Of a DNA stretch of 64,000 nt, positions 1-9,640 are shown piece by piece. How positions within the stretch are numbered: position 1 is the first letter of the stretch; each line of letters begins with the position of its first letter. Location: contig ARYC01001918.1 of NCBI GenBank assembly GCA_000711775.1, forward strand, positions 28,848-92,847, read 5' to 3'. The translations under genes and the position numbers were made by a program. The DNA is from Oxytricha trifallax. Its lineage: Eukaryota > Ciliophora > Spirotrichea > Sporadotrichida > Oxytrichidae. The notes under the pieces were generated by a model. The model searched no databases and was not told the origin of the DNA. It worked only from the letters and a program-made list of their open reading frames with translations.

Positions 1-383
1 GTGCATTGGTACCTTCCATCCACTTTGTCATGTTTAAAATAAATCTTGGCTTTGCCAGAATGTACTTCTTTAATGTGCCTCTTCAAACTCGACTCAGTTG
101 AGAAGAAATTTTAGCAGTCTTCACATTAAAAGGTTTTAATTTTTTCAATTGGTTGCTGTTCCTTATCTTCCTCAACCAATTCAACTTATATTTAAACTCC
201 TATCTCTGCACTCTACTTCTTGTTTTAAACTTATATTTTAAAGACCTCAGCTTCAAACTCTAGAGCTCTTAGCTCAACCTCCTTTTCAATATAAATTACT
301 TCTGGTTTCTTGGAGGAGCCAAAGTTGAGTAATGATTGACCTGTTCCAAGAGAAACTGCCTTACGATTTAAGTTGGACGCCAT
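1..383 (-). CDS. TBE 57 kDa protein, N-terminal part (C2H2 zinc finger region)
   Basis: Start ATG at 383 (MASNLNRKA); the frame is open to the window edge. A C2H2 finger is visible: CEDC, then FFSTESSLKRH, then H, followed by SGKAKIYFKHDKVDGRYQC, which begins a second finger. The central copy has the equivalent YLKHDKVDGKYDC. In complete TBEs this protein continues into a kinase-like domain. It is divergent to the 22 kDa gene, with 578 bp between the two starts. Function in the cell is unknown; DNA binding by the fingers is inferred. Confidence 0.88.
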
Positions 384-961
384 GTTTAAATTCAAATTTG
401 AATTTCTATTATAAAGCTCTAATAACTATTCTGGCTATAGTCACTCTGTATAGGAGTTGATACGACAACAATTATGGTTGAATATAAGGTGTTAGAGATC
501 ATATTTATGCTTAGTTTATAAATATAATTTTTCTAATTTCATACTTAATAATTTCGATTTAGGTACCAACTAAGTATAAAATTGAGTTGGTACTGGTACC
601 AATTAGGTTTTGAACCATTTTGGAACTTTTCCATTAAAACCTCATTAGTTTAAAACATTGTTTAAAACTTAGTACTAATTAAGTTTTGGTACTATTAAAT
701 TGGTACCAATTAAATTTAAACGAATTTAGTACCGGTACTAATTAAATTTAAACAAATTTAGTACTAATTTAATGGAACTAAATTGATAATAATGGAGCTC
801 CATCTCTAAAGTTTGATACAGCTTATGCCAGCTTTCTCCACGTATCCTTACCAGGTTGACCTCCTATAAGATGCCCATATTTAATACTAAGATTTTTAAT
901 AGTAAGATCCAGAACTCTATATATTATAATTTGAAATTCAATAAGAAGAGAAGGAACAAGG

Positions 962-1752
962 ATGGAATCTATAAGTACTACAATGAAGAGGGTTGAAGCT
1001 TAAGAAATGATCTCAAGATTTAGAAGCAAGGAAGATCTCTATCGATACCTCACTCAGCATGGTAAGCATGTGACATATACTTAATCATATACTATAGTGG
1101 GTTTATTCCTTCCAACGATGGAAGGTACCAAAATTTCATTCTTAAAAGCTATACTCTGCGATGAGAAGAAAGCCTTCAAAAACAATGAAATAAAGTTGAT
1201 AGATATACCAAACTACCCAGAGATTTCAGTCACTAATCTCTACGAGGATGCGATGAATGATGAAGAGTTGGTTGTTTATCTTCCTACCAAAAAACAACTC
1301 TCCAACAAGCTTCCAGAAAGGAGCTTCTTCTTTGGTGTTCTTGGCACTTTAAGAGAGAGTTATCTCAAAGAGATCATTGAAGAAGCTCACAAAAAACGCT
1401 ACTCTATTTCTCCTGAAGATTAAAAGAAGCAAGGCATACTAATAAGTGAGGCCTGGCTCGCTGAGCTTAAGAAGCATCCTTACCTCTCTAGTAAGCATTG
1501 ATTTATAACTTTATAGGGAAATCTGGGACTGGTATATTCCTAATGAAAGAGAATGCAAAGGTTCACAGAGAGAGAAAGTCATAGAAAATATATGAAGTTA
1601 GCAAGAGACTTTATAAAGATGTTTAAAAGCCAGATGAAATGAATATAGATGCAGGTGCTGGCACTAAGAGAAGAAACATGGGCCCAGGCAAGCCATAAGA
1701 AGAGGAGAAGAAAGAGAAGCCAAATGCCTTTCTGGGTTAATTTAATATGTGA
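962..1752 (+). CDS. TBE 22 kDa protein
   Basis: Start MESISTTMKRVEAQE at 962, stop TGA at 1750-1752. Two introns: 1062-1097 (GTAAGC...ATAG), then one near 1491-1516. The middle exon is the conserved core (GLFLPTMEGTKISF, then FFFGVLGTLRESYLKEI). The last exon is basic and ends in a Lys/Glu-rich tail (MNIDAGAGTKRRN). The central TBE copy has the same exon structure and near-identical core. It ends 6 bp from the convergent transposase stop. The role of this TBE-specific protein is unknown. Confidence 0.87.
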
Positions 1753-1758
1753 ATATAT

Positions 1759-2823
1759 TCATTCGTTTAAATCTAAAACTTATTTATAAACATTCATTCT
1801 TCCCTCTATAGCACAAATTGTTGTCTTATCTATGCTCACTCTCTTACAGCTGCTTTGAATCAAGTCAACTGTATCGATGGGCAAGTCATGCATAAGATGA
1901 TACAGCAGAAGCTTCTTGTAGTGAGTCTTTATTTAACTCCAGTAGAATTCTATTCCATTAAATTAAGGGCTGTAAGGAACGTTGTATACAGGAGTTATGT
2001 TTAACTCTTCATAAGCTTTCTTAGACTCCTTAGTCTTATGAACTGATAGGTTATCAACTAACAGGATGATCTCTTGGTTGCTATACTTCTCTCTGAGCTA
2101 TGTAGGAACTCTATATACTACTCTCGCTTAATAGAGCGAGGGTGAATCACATAACTCTCTAAGCCTGAATCTTCACTTATACCAGCTAATATTGCATGGG
2201 TGACTACCTTCACTTTTTAGTCATAAACTTCTATATTATCATACTTCTTATACCAAGACTTATTAATAAAAGTGTTGAAGATGAATACAGCTTCATCAGC
2301 GTGTATGAACTTGATGTTATTAGTAATAGCCCTCTTCATTTAATCATATATATAGTTTAAATTATTACTATAAAATGGCACTGTAAAATCAATCACTCTC
2401 TTCACTCTGTTGACAGTCTTGAAAGTAATACCATTTCTTCTATAAATATTGGCTATAGTCTAAGGAGAGATACGCATGTGAGGAAACTTGCGATGAAACA
2501 TCACAGCTCGCTAGTCTAATGGGAAGTGTGCCCAATACTTCAAAGTCTTCGAGTCCCAGAGGTAGTCAATATGGTGCTGTGAGAACTTTTATTTTCTTGC
2601 AGGATGCTTTCAAGTGCCTGAATTAAAATGCTAAACAGCTAAACATGCAGTGATACCTAACAGTAGAGGCACTCTTGTGTAAGAGCTTTGCTATAGCTGC
2701 ATAATTCAGTACTGGTTTGACTTAATCTATATTAATACTCGTACCATACCTAAGCTTAAGCAGTAAATCTAAATATTTCTCATCATATATAGACCCTAAA
2801 TTTCGCTAATTTCTATTTCTCAT
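1759..2823 (-). pseudogene. TBE 42 kDa DDE transposase, frame-disrupted copy
   Basis: IS630/Tc1-type transposase of TBEs. Start MRNRNQRNLGSIYDE at 2823, end ...YKQVLDLNE at 1759. Catalytic Asp in FIHADEAVF, second Asp in ILLVDNLSVH, with the Glu-containing region further downstream. Two frame changes are needed: one near 2605-2620 unique to this copy (between HC and KFSQHHIDYL), and a -1 shift near 2105-2112 (after YIEF) that is also present at the same codon in the central copy. The first makes this copy probably non-functional; the second may be a normal feature of the family. Confidence 0.85.
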
Positions 2824-2847
2824 ATTGCAAATTGGCCTAATTTCTCT

Positions 2848-2925
2848 ACTAACCCCAATAAGACCCCAACAATACCCTACAAATCAAAGCACTTATAAAC
2901 CTCACTAAGGGGTTTTGGGGTTTTG
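2848..2925. repeat. TBE terminal inverted repeat, right end of left element
   Basis: 78-bp repeat ending in two telomeric G4T4 units. It matches the repeat at 62712-62789 almost throughout, including the internal block GGGGTCTTATTGGGGTTAG (read inward), whereas the central element has a different internal block. The flanking ATT at 2926-2928 is the likely target-site copy. Confidence 0.9.
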
Positions 2926-3023
2926 ATTACCCTTATTATACAGTTTCTATTGTTCAGTTACTTTGTGGTGCTTTATTATTTAAAAATATTTTATAATATA
3001 TAAATTAATCAAACTTTTGATAA

Positions 3024-6000
3024 ATGGAATATTTAGAAGTGAATATGCCATCACAAACTCTTCATATTTTACAATTTTATTATTTAGATTAATTATAGAT
3101 AATTAATTAATTAATATTTAATTGATTATATTATAGGAACTTATCGTTAGATACAGACATCCTGTATTTAAATAGGCAAAACTTCGACTTCGCTTTTAAT
3201 TTAAGCCCAATGAACATTAATGGAGATGATGAATATGCTTCTTTAGATGTTGATGAATATTTCAAAGTTGAAGTAAATTAAGTAATAATGAAAGGTGATA
3301 TAGTAATTATTATATTTAAATGATTTTTAAAATTCAATTTATGATGGTGTAAAAACTATACTTTATGAAGAGATAGAAGTTCCCATGGTACTTTGTCAAG
3401 GATATAGATTTAACAACTAGACTGAAACGCTTACTGCAATTAAAACCCCAAAACACTTAAGTAGTTTTAATGAAATTTTATTTGTAAAAGTAGACTATTT
3501 AACTCAGACCTATTTTTTAATTATACATCTATAGCAAGGCTGCTCCATAAATCACTTGGTACTTTTATGTCTGCATAGTCTATAGATAACATATATAAAT
3601 AGAATGGAATATCTAACAAGACAGTCAATCGCATAAAGTGAGTGATAGACTTTAATGTTCCATTTTATAAGGATAATTTAAATTATATATTCGATTAAAT
3701 TTATGTTATAAGGGTCATACATAATAATGAGGCAGTATTTAAGTTTAATACCTTTACATAGAGTCATGGTAAAAAGATACAGCAAATGAAAGTAATGATT
3801 GAACTTTATGATTACAAGGTCGAAGTTTAAAATGATGATATTATTGGTGGAATTAATTAATGAGGATAATGGATAAGAAATTTAGATTATCTACCTAAGC
3901 TGAATAAAAACTAATTGATGATTCAAATTCTTATAATACCTTAGAGATAAATTCACTTATTAAAAGATCAACTTTTTGTATAGAATTTATAAGCTTACAA
4001 ATTAAATACTTAAGGAATGAAAATGATTTAGGTCGAACATATCACCAGTATATAATATCCTTATTGCATTTCACTTATTAATTTGCTCTCGACCCTCTTT
4101 TAAAGAGCAGTAATCTATTAAGCCCAGTCTCTTTATTAGTTGAAGTTATTGATTCAGAAACTGGTAAGTCGTTTCTTTTAAAATAAACAAAGTAACCCAG
4201 AGTAATGAGTTACGAAAGCAAATTATCTTAATAAAAAAGCATTTAGAAACCTCATTGCATCTGGTATATTGAATATTGTAGGAATACATTTGATTTGGGA
4301 AATTAATTTATAATTAATAAAATAAATAACTAAATTTGTGGCAGTTAACTTTCTGGAAACCCTAACAATATGGTACATGTTCGATAGAGAATTTAAAATT
4401 AGCTGGACTTTACTATTGGCGGTACCCCTATATCGCATCCCTGGAGCGAGATAAACGAACTTAAATTTTAGTGATTTGTTTGGTTAATTTTAATGCCAAA
4501 ATTAAAGTTCGTTTTTCTCGCTTCATGGATGCGATATAGGGGTACCGCCAATAGTAAAGACCAGCTAATTTTAAATTCTCGATCGAGCAAGTACCATATT
4601 GTCAGGGTTTCCAGAAAGTTAACTGCCACGAATTTAGTTATTTATTTTATTAATTATAAATTAATTTCCCAAATCAAATGTATTCCTACAATATCACTCT
4701 TTAGTGCAATAATTTTAAATTCAGGAGTATCTAAAATAGAATAAGATCAAAAGAAAATTGAAAGATATGACTAAAGCAAATATTCCTAAGTTAACGTAAC
4801 AGACCAGCACAAACAATCGATACAATTATTGGTCAATAGGAGAAATCAAATTTAGAAAGTTAGCCCATAAAGCCAAAGTACTGTTTGAGTGAATATTTAA
4901 AATATAAAACTTCTAATGCACACTAATTTAAATTTCATCTTAATCCTAATCCTTTACTTTAACCTTAATAGTATGATGATATAATCTACTTTATCAATCA
5001 AAATACTGAAGGGGTTTTGGTGTATTGAATGAATATGATCGACAGCTATTTATGTCCCTAAGAAAACTTTACTATTGCTATGTAGGGTAATTAAGTAGCT
5101 ACCACCGCTTAATTACTCAACATTCGTATAAAATCTTGTTCAATTTAATAAATTTAATGCATTATAGTTTATTATTTGCTTATTATTTACTATTGATGTT
5201 CTTAAGAGACTCTGACATTAAGAAGTGGAAACAAGACTTGTAAAACAAAATAGGAAAGCAGAAACATTGCACACTTGATGTTATTTACCTTCCCTATCCT
5301 TCAATAATACTTTGATGAGAATGATTTCGAAGTTCCAATTAAAAATTCTATATCAAGTGACTATTACTAATTAGATTTCAATTATGTACATGAATAACAC
5401 CTTATAATAAATTTGGCTATGAGGTAGTATCCTCCCCCCCCCTAATGTATACTTTTCCTTTTGTAGTCTGATAGAGTTTTTGACGCTGAGTAATAGTAGC
5501 AGATAAACATGAAATGTGCGAGCAATAGTTTTGGAGCTATGGCCTCATCAAAGTCACTTTTTATATATAAAAATCATTATAAATTTTACAAAAATTTCAA
5601 ATTTTTCACAAAAATTAATTTCTTTAAAATTGTCGATTTTAGCAGTTTTTAACTATCTTAACAAATTATATCTAATTTATTATAATTTTATAAAGTGATT
5701 TAATAATCATATTAACTTTAATTTAAGATTTTTATAAAGTCTATAAAAGTTCACTTTATAAAATTATAATAAATTAAATATAATTTGTTAAGATAGTTAA
5801 AAACTGCTAAAATCGACAATTTTAAAGAAATTAATTTTTGTGAAAAATTTGAAATTTTTGTAAAATTTATAATGATTTTTATATATAAAAAGTGACTTTG
5901 ATGAGGCCATAGCTCCAAAACTATTGCTCGCACATTCCATGTTTATCTGCTACTATTACTCAGCGTCAAAAACTCTATCAGACTACAAAAGGAAAAGTAT

Positions 6001-7560
6001 ACATTAGGGGGGGGGAGGATACTACCTCATAGCCATAAATTTTTATTCAAAATTATGTGAAAAATTAATTTGCAATAAAATAAATTATAGAGTAAACCCA
6101 AATATAGCATATTTGCAGGATTCGTTTATATCTAATTCATACGGAATATAAAACATCACTTACTATAAAACAACTAAAGAGTATAGCTTGCACTATGATA
6201 TTTTTCTAATTGTAATATTTTTAATGTGTAGCAAGATTCAGACCCTTTTGACATTGATTCACATGAAACTACATTTGTCAATTTTTATATTTCGCTTGAT
6301 GATTAAGTTCGAAAAACTAAAAGAACTGTTGAAACCCTATAATTATATAATGATATTATCAGATTATATATTTTCTATTTTAGTTGGAGTGCTCTCTAAG
6401 TTTTCAAAAATAGAAAAAATTAAATTAATATTTCTATTTTTTAAATTAAAAGTTTGGAGGAGGCATAAGTTTGCTACTTACTATTGGTAAAATATAAAGT
6501 ACATTTCTACAATAGAAAGTATACTACATTTAAAATATGACAAATTATAACTTGAGGTATTATAATAATTATTTAAAATACTAAGAGTCATTCAATAATG
6601 TTTAAAAAAGTATTATAATTTAATGAATAAAAATTCGATGATAATTGTATAGAGAAAAATTAATAAGACCATAAAAAAACACTTTTTTTTATTTATATAT
6701 TTTCACTCTGCCGCTGCTGGATGAGTAAGTACAAGCTTCACAGATTCAGGAAGCAGCAGTTTATTTTCCAAAATGGGCAACTCAAAATGAGAAAATACTT
6801 GGATGTGCAGTACATCATCGACAGTCTGAGGCAACTCAATCAGTTGAAATCCATTGTCTATGCACAAAATGAGAACAAGTATGCTCAGGCTCTGATGTTG
6901 ATAGACAAGCAAAATTACATAGAATTGTTAGATCATGTTAGATTGGTAGATTTATGAATTTAATAAGTGAGTGAGTATAATTATAAAATCGGAGTATATC
7001 ATTTATCATAATTTATTGACCTAATCGTTAAAATTTCTGTGGTTTTGATTCATTATTGTAAGAAAAAATGTTAAACTATTTTAAAAAGAATAAGCTAAGA
7101 ATATCATTTCATTAAATATTTTAATTTTGTTTATATGTCTTCTTTAAGAGCCTTTATGATAAAAAAATATAATTCAACTTTGATCTATTGATTATTTATT
7201 GAATATTATATAGAATTAAACTCGCTGAACCCGGAAAATCATGGTATGCCGTCTAGTCAGTTCACCAAAACTTATGTGAGTGAGTTTTCGAGGCAGCAGA
7301 GTTTCAAACCCAGTGATGGTTAGGGGAGTGAGATAGCTCAGCAGATGTAAGATCTTATGAACGGGAAGAGCAAGTCAATGCTTGATGACCGAATTCTGGA
7401 ATACATAAACTGCAACATGGAGAGTGTGCCACCCAATTACAGTTTATAGTAAGTCAATGATAATCTACAAAATATGTCTGAGACTTCGTTCTTCAACTAG
7501 GTCCACAACCAGACCACCATCAAACTCATTAACACAGAAAAGGAAAAAGCACTGGGGAAG
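3024..7560 (+). CDS. Ciliate-specific membrane protein gene in pieces (probable MDSs)
   Basis: Several plus-strand coding segments appear to form one gene: 3024-3440 (KTILYEEIEVPMVLC), 5028-5130 (MIDSYLCPQENFTIAMQG), 5310-5400 (YFDENDFEVPIKNSI), 6080-6400 (AYLQDSFISNSYG, then FVNFYISLDDQVRKTK), 6700-6957 (MRKYLDVQYIIDSLRQL) and 7200-7570 (a Gln/Ser-rich tail). The pattern of a paired-Cys extracellular part followed by a cytoplasmic tail resembles a large hypotrich membrane-protein family of unknown function; that is from memory, not a search. The reading frame across 3440/5028 is restored if the TBE relic between them is removed with one AAT. Start, introns and exact MDS ends are not settled; the last two segments may belong to another gene. 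Confidence 0.5.
3500..4180 (+). pseudogene. TBE transposase fossil
   Basis: One frame aligns along the length with the TBE transposase: AQSIDNIYKQNGISNKTVN, VIDFNVPFYKDNLNYIFDQ, NNEAVFKFNTF, DDIIGGIN, LFVQNLQAYKLNT. In-frame TGA codons occur where the relatives have Arg (in VNRIK-R-VIDF) and after GGINQ. The first catalytic Asp of DEAVF is Asn here, and the second Asp of VDNL is Gln, so the protein is inactive. This is a decayed copy of the gene at 46066. Confidence 0.82.
4273..4694. repeat. Foldback element, family 1, copy a
   Basis: Long imperfect inverted repeat with arms of about 200 bp around a short centre. The ends are ATATTGTAGGAATA and its inverse. Arms contain GGCGGTACCCC and TCGCATCCCTGGAGCGAGATA. 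Each arm shows a spurious ORF. A second copy with the same ends and core lies at 24854-25276. No coding capacity was recognised; probably a non-autonomous element. Confidence 0.88.
4743..4892 (+). pseudogene. 57 kDa gene remnant (C-terminal end)
   Basis: The frame ends in EIKFRKLAHKAKVLFE then TGA, matching the end of the central 57 kDa protein (KINFRPLPHDPKVHFE then TGA). It lies 135 bp from the relic's right end, as against 119 bp in the complete element. Only about 50 codons remain. An overlapping frame is also open and could mislead a gene finder. Confidence 0.75.
5415..6034. repeat. Foldback element, family 2, copy a, with 8-bp target duplication
   Basis: A 620-bp, nearly perfect inverted repeat starting GGCTATGAGGTAGTATCCTC and ending with its inverse. 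It is flanked by the direct repeat ATAAATTT (5407-5414 and 6035-6042). The outer part of each arm (C-run, then TAATGTATACTTTT, GTAGTCTGA, CTGAGTAATAGTAGC) matches the copy at 25544, while the inner AT-rich part differs. It interrupts the membrane-protein gene between coding segments. The 8-bp duplication would fit hAT-like or Merlin-like transposition; no transposase is present. Confidence 0.92.
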
Positions 7561-7886
7561 ACATAGCTATATACTAATTCACATAAGACTTACACAAAAA
7601 TAAATTCAATACATGAAAATCTTTGGTTTTATTTCATAAATGATTTGATATCTCTGATTTGGATCATATGAACCAGAGTTACTCTATTAATTTCTTGATT
7701 GACCTCTAGTGTTACCAAACATATTTAATATAAAAATTAGTAAAGTTTCAAATTATATATATATATATATTCCATACATCGATGCAATTGCAACTCTTGT
7801 TATTGCGGTACCTGCTACGAATCCTACCATTATCAAAACAAATTAGGCTACTGGCTTCATTTTTAAATTACGATGGTTATTAAATA

Positions 7887-8856
7887 TTCTGACCGAGACC
7901 CCCAATCCTACCCCCCCTCCCTCAGCCGAGATCCCCCCTCCCCCCCTCAACCGAGACCCCCTCAAACCGAGAATCCCCTTTTATTTTACTTTTATTGTAG
8001 TTTTTTTATGAATTTCTTTTTTACTCAGAATAAATTTCTTGTCCTTCGGGCAGATATTACTATTAAAAATATATATTGATAAGTTCCACTGCGTCCGTCG
8101 ACTTTTTGTAGAACATACTCCCATAGGGAAATATTTATAATAAGGTTTAATTTTGACTATCATGAGTATTAATATGATTTAATTGATAGATATAAATTTG
8201 AAATCAAGATTTTTTATAACTTAAATCACTTAAACTCTGCTATATATTAAAAATTATTATAAAAATTTTTCCTATAATTTTTAACTTCATTAAAATATAA
8301 AAACTTTATTTTTATTTCTTTTTTAGTTAATTACTATTAAATTCTTATTTCTTAAGCTTAGTTTATTGAAAAATTAAAGACAAATTTTTATGTTTAGGAT
8401 TACCATTTAAATATATATATGAATAATATATGATTTTAATAGTAATTAACTAAATAAGTAATAATAATAAAGTTTTTATATTTTAATGAAGTTAAAAATA
8501 ATAGGAAAATCTTTTTTAATTATTTTTTACTATATAGCAGAGTTTAAGTGATTTAAGTTATAAAAAATCTTGATTTCAAATTTATATCTATCAATTAAAT
8601 CATATTATTACTCATGATAGTCAAAATTAAACCTTATTATAAATATTTCTCTATGGGAGTATGTTCTACAAAAAGTCGACGGACGTAGTGGAACTTATCA
8701 ATATATATTTTTAATAGTAATATCTGCCCGAAGGACAAGAAATTTATTCTGAGTAAAAAAGAAATTCATAAAAAAACTACAATAAAAGTAAAATAAAAGG
8801 GGATTCTCGGTTTGAGGGGGTCTCGATTGAGGGGGGGGAGGGAGTCTTAGTCAGAA
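7887..8856. repeat. Foldback element, family 3, copy a
   Basis: A 970-bp inverted repeat starting TTCTGACCGAGACCCCC and ending CTTAGTCAGAA. The outer ~90 bp of each arm is C- or G-rich with repeats of the type CCGAGA(C/T)CCCC. The direct repeat ATTAAAT lies at 7879-7885 and 8859-8865. The terminal sequence matches family member b at 18790. A 60-68 aa ORF in each arm is a by-product of the repeat. Confidence 0.88.
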
Positions 8857-9189
8857 CAATTAAATTTATAACTTTTTTATTCTAAAAAATTATTTAAATT
8901 AAAAAGAAGCTAGATTTTCTTATTATGTGATATTAAAGAAAGCCAAAAACTGAATTTATAATTAAAATATAGAAGCTCGTTCATGATTATATTTATCATT
9001 ATTTCTTATTTTTAAGCTTTTTATAGATTGTGCTAACGTTTTAGATACATTATTTTGCTTCATCTTCTTTTGAAAATTCGAAACTCATTGAAACTTCTTT
9101 GAAAGTCTTTCCAAATTAATTTGTAACAAACATTTTGAACAAAATATTTTCTGAAATTATTTCTAAGATAAATTAACAATAAATTTTAG
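8857..9189. other. AT-rich stretch without recognised gene
   Basis: Mostly A/T with no reading frame that looks like protein on either strand. It lies between foldback element 3a and the first minus-strand coding segment of the TBC1D23-like gene. Confidence 0.6.
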
Positions 9190-9640
9190 TAATTAAAAGT
9201 CTTTCTCTTGAAGGCAAATTAGTACTTGATAGTCGGTTTCTAATCGAGTTGAGAAACTATGTTACTCTCTAGTATTTGTGAATTATAATCTGCGATAAGC
9301 GGTATTCTGAAGTAAAATGTTATTATTTTTGTTGATGATTTCCTGGAAGTAATCTTATTACTTAAATACTAAGTGTATCATAAATTAAACTTATAAATAG
9401 CAGTACATTTTCATATACTTTTAATAATAATCAAATCATGCATGAGGAATCTGCTTTCTAAGTATGAAAAAGGGCCTTAATTACCGCTTTATTTGATAAT
9501 TCTATCTCTCTTTTTTAAATCTTGACTTTCTTGCTATTTGAGTTGAGGATGCAATTCATCGAAATCAGTTTGATCCCATTCGTCAAGTTAGCTAAGCGAA
9601 GACTCGACACTTTAGTTCATAAGATTTCCTCCTGCTCCAT
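9190..9640 (-). other. Two small coding segments, possible MDSs of the TBC1D23-like gene
   Basis: At about 9640-9470 the minus strand reads NQSVESSLSQLDEWDQTDF..HPQLKQQ, and at about 9310-9190 FRIPLIADYNSQILESNI. Both have protein-like composition in otherwise AT-rich sequence. They lie downstream of the rhodanese part on the same strand. Whether they are in mRNA order is not clear from sequence alone. Confidence 0.4.

Larger units (their letters stand above)
1..2925. mobile_element. TBE transposon, partial (left window edge)
   Basis: Telomere-bearing element of hypotrich germline DNA. Its right end reads GGGGTTTTGGGGTTTTG (2909-2925), the inverse of C4A4 telomere repeat, followed by ATT, which fits the ANT target of TBEs. 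Inside it are, left to right, the 57 kDa gene (minus, truncated by the edge), the 22 kDa gene (plus) and the 42 kDa transposase (minus), the usual TBE order. The terminal repeat has the same internal variant as the element at 62712, and differs from the complete element at 45985, so this copy belongs to another subfamily. The transposase carries one lesion not shared with the central copy. Confidence 0.95.
3441..5027. mobile_element. Ancient, internally deleted TBE relic
   Basis: The left end reads AAAACCCCAAAACACTTAA (first C lost) and continues with a decayed terminal repeat. The right end is GGGGTTTTGGTGTATTG at 5011-5027. Both ends are flanked by AAT (3438-3440 and 5028-5030), the ANT-type target duplication. 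Inside are a decayed transposase (plus strand) and the last ~50 codons of the 57 kDa gene; the 22 kDa gene and most of the 57 kDa gene are missing. A foldback element (4273-4694) lies in the gap. Removing the relic with one AAT joins coding sequence in frame on both sides. Confidence 0.8.

Noticed and set aside
3300-4180. Reading of this stretch as a C2-domain host gene
   Set aside because: At first AVFKFNTF...DDIIGG looked like a C2 domain, but the frame aligns from end to end with the TBE transposase and is bounded by decayed TBE ends.
4223-4744. Two near-identical ORFs of 71 and 83 aa on opposite strands
   Set aside because: They are the two arms of foldback element 1a read as protein; no independent evidence of coding.
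5516-5933. Identical 60-aa ORFs on both strands
   Set aside because: Mirror image caused by the family 2 inverted repeat.
7873-8163. Pro-rich ORF and its opposite-strand partner
   Set aside because: C-rich arm of foldback element 3a; low-complexity translation with no continuation.
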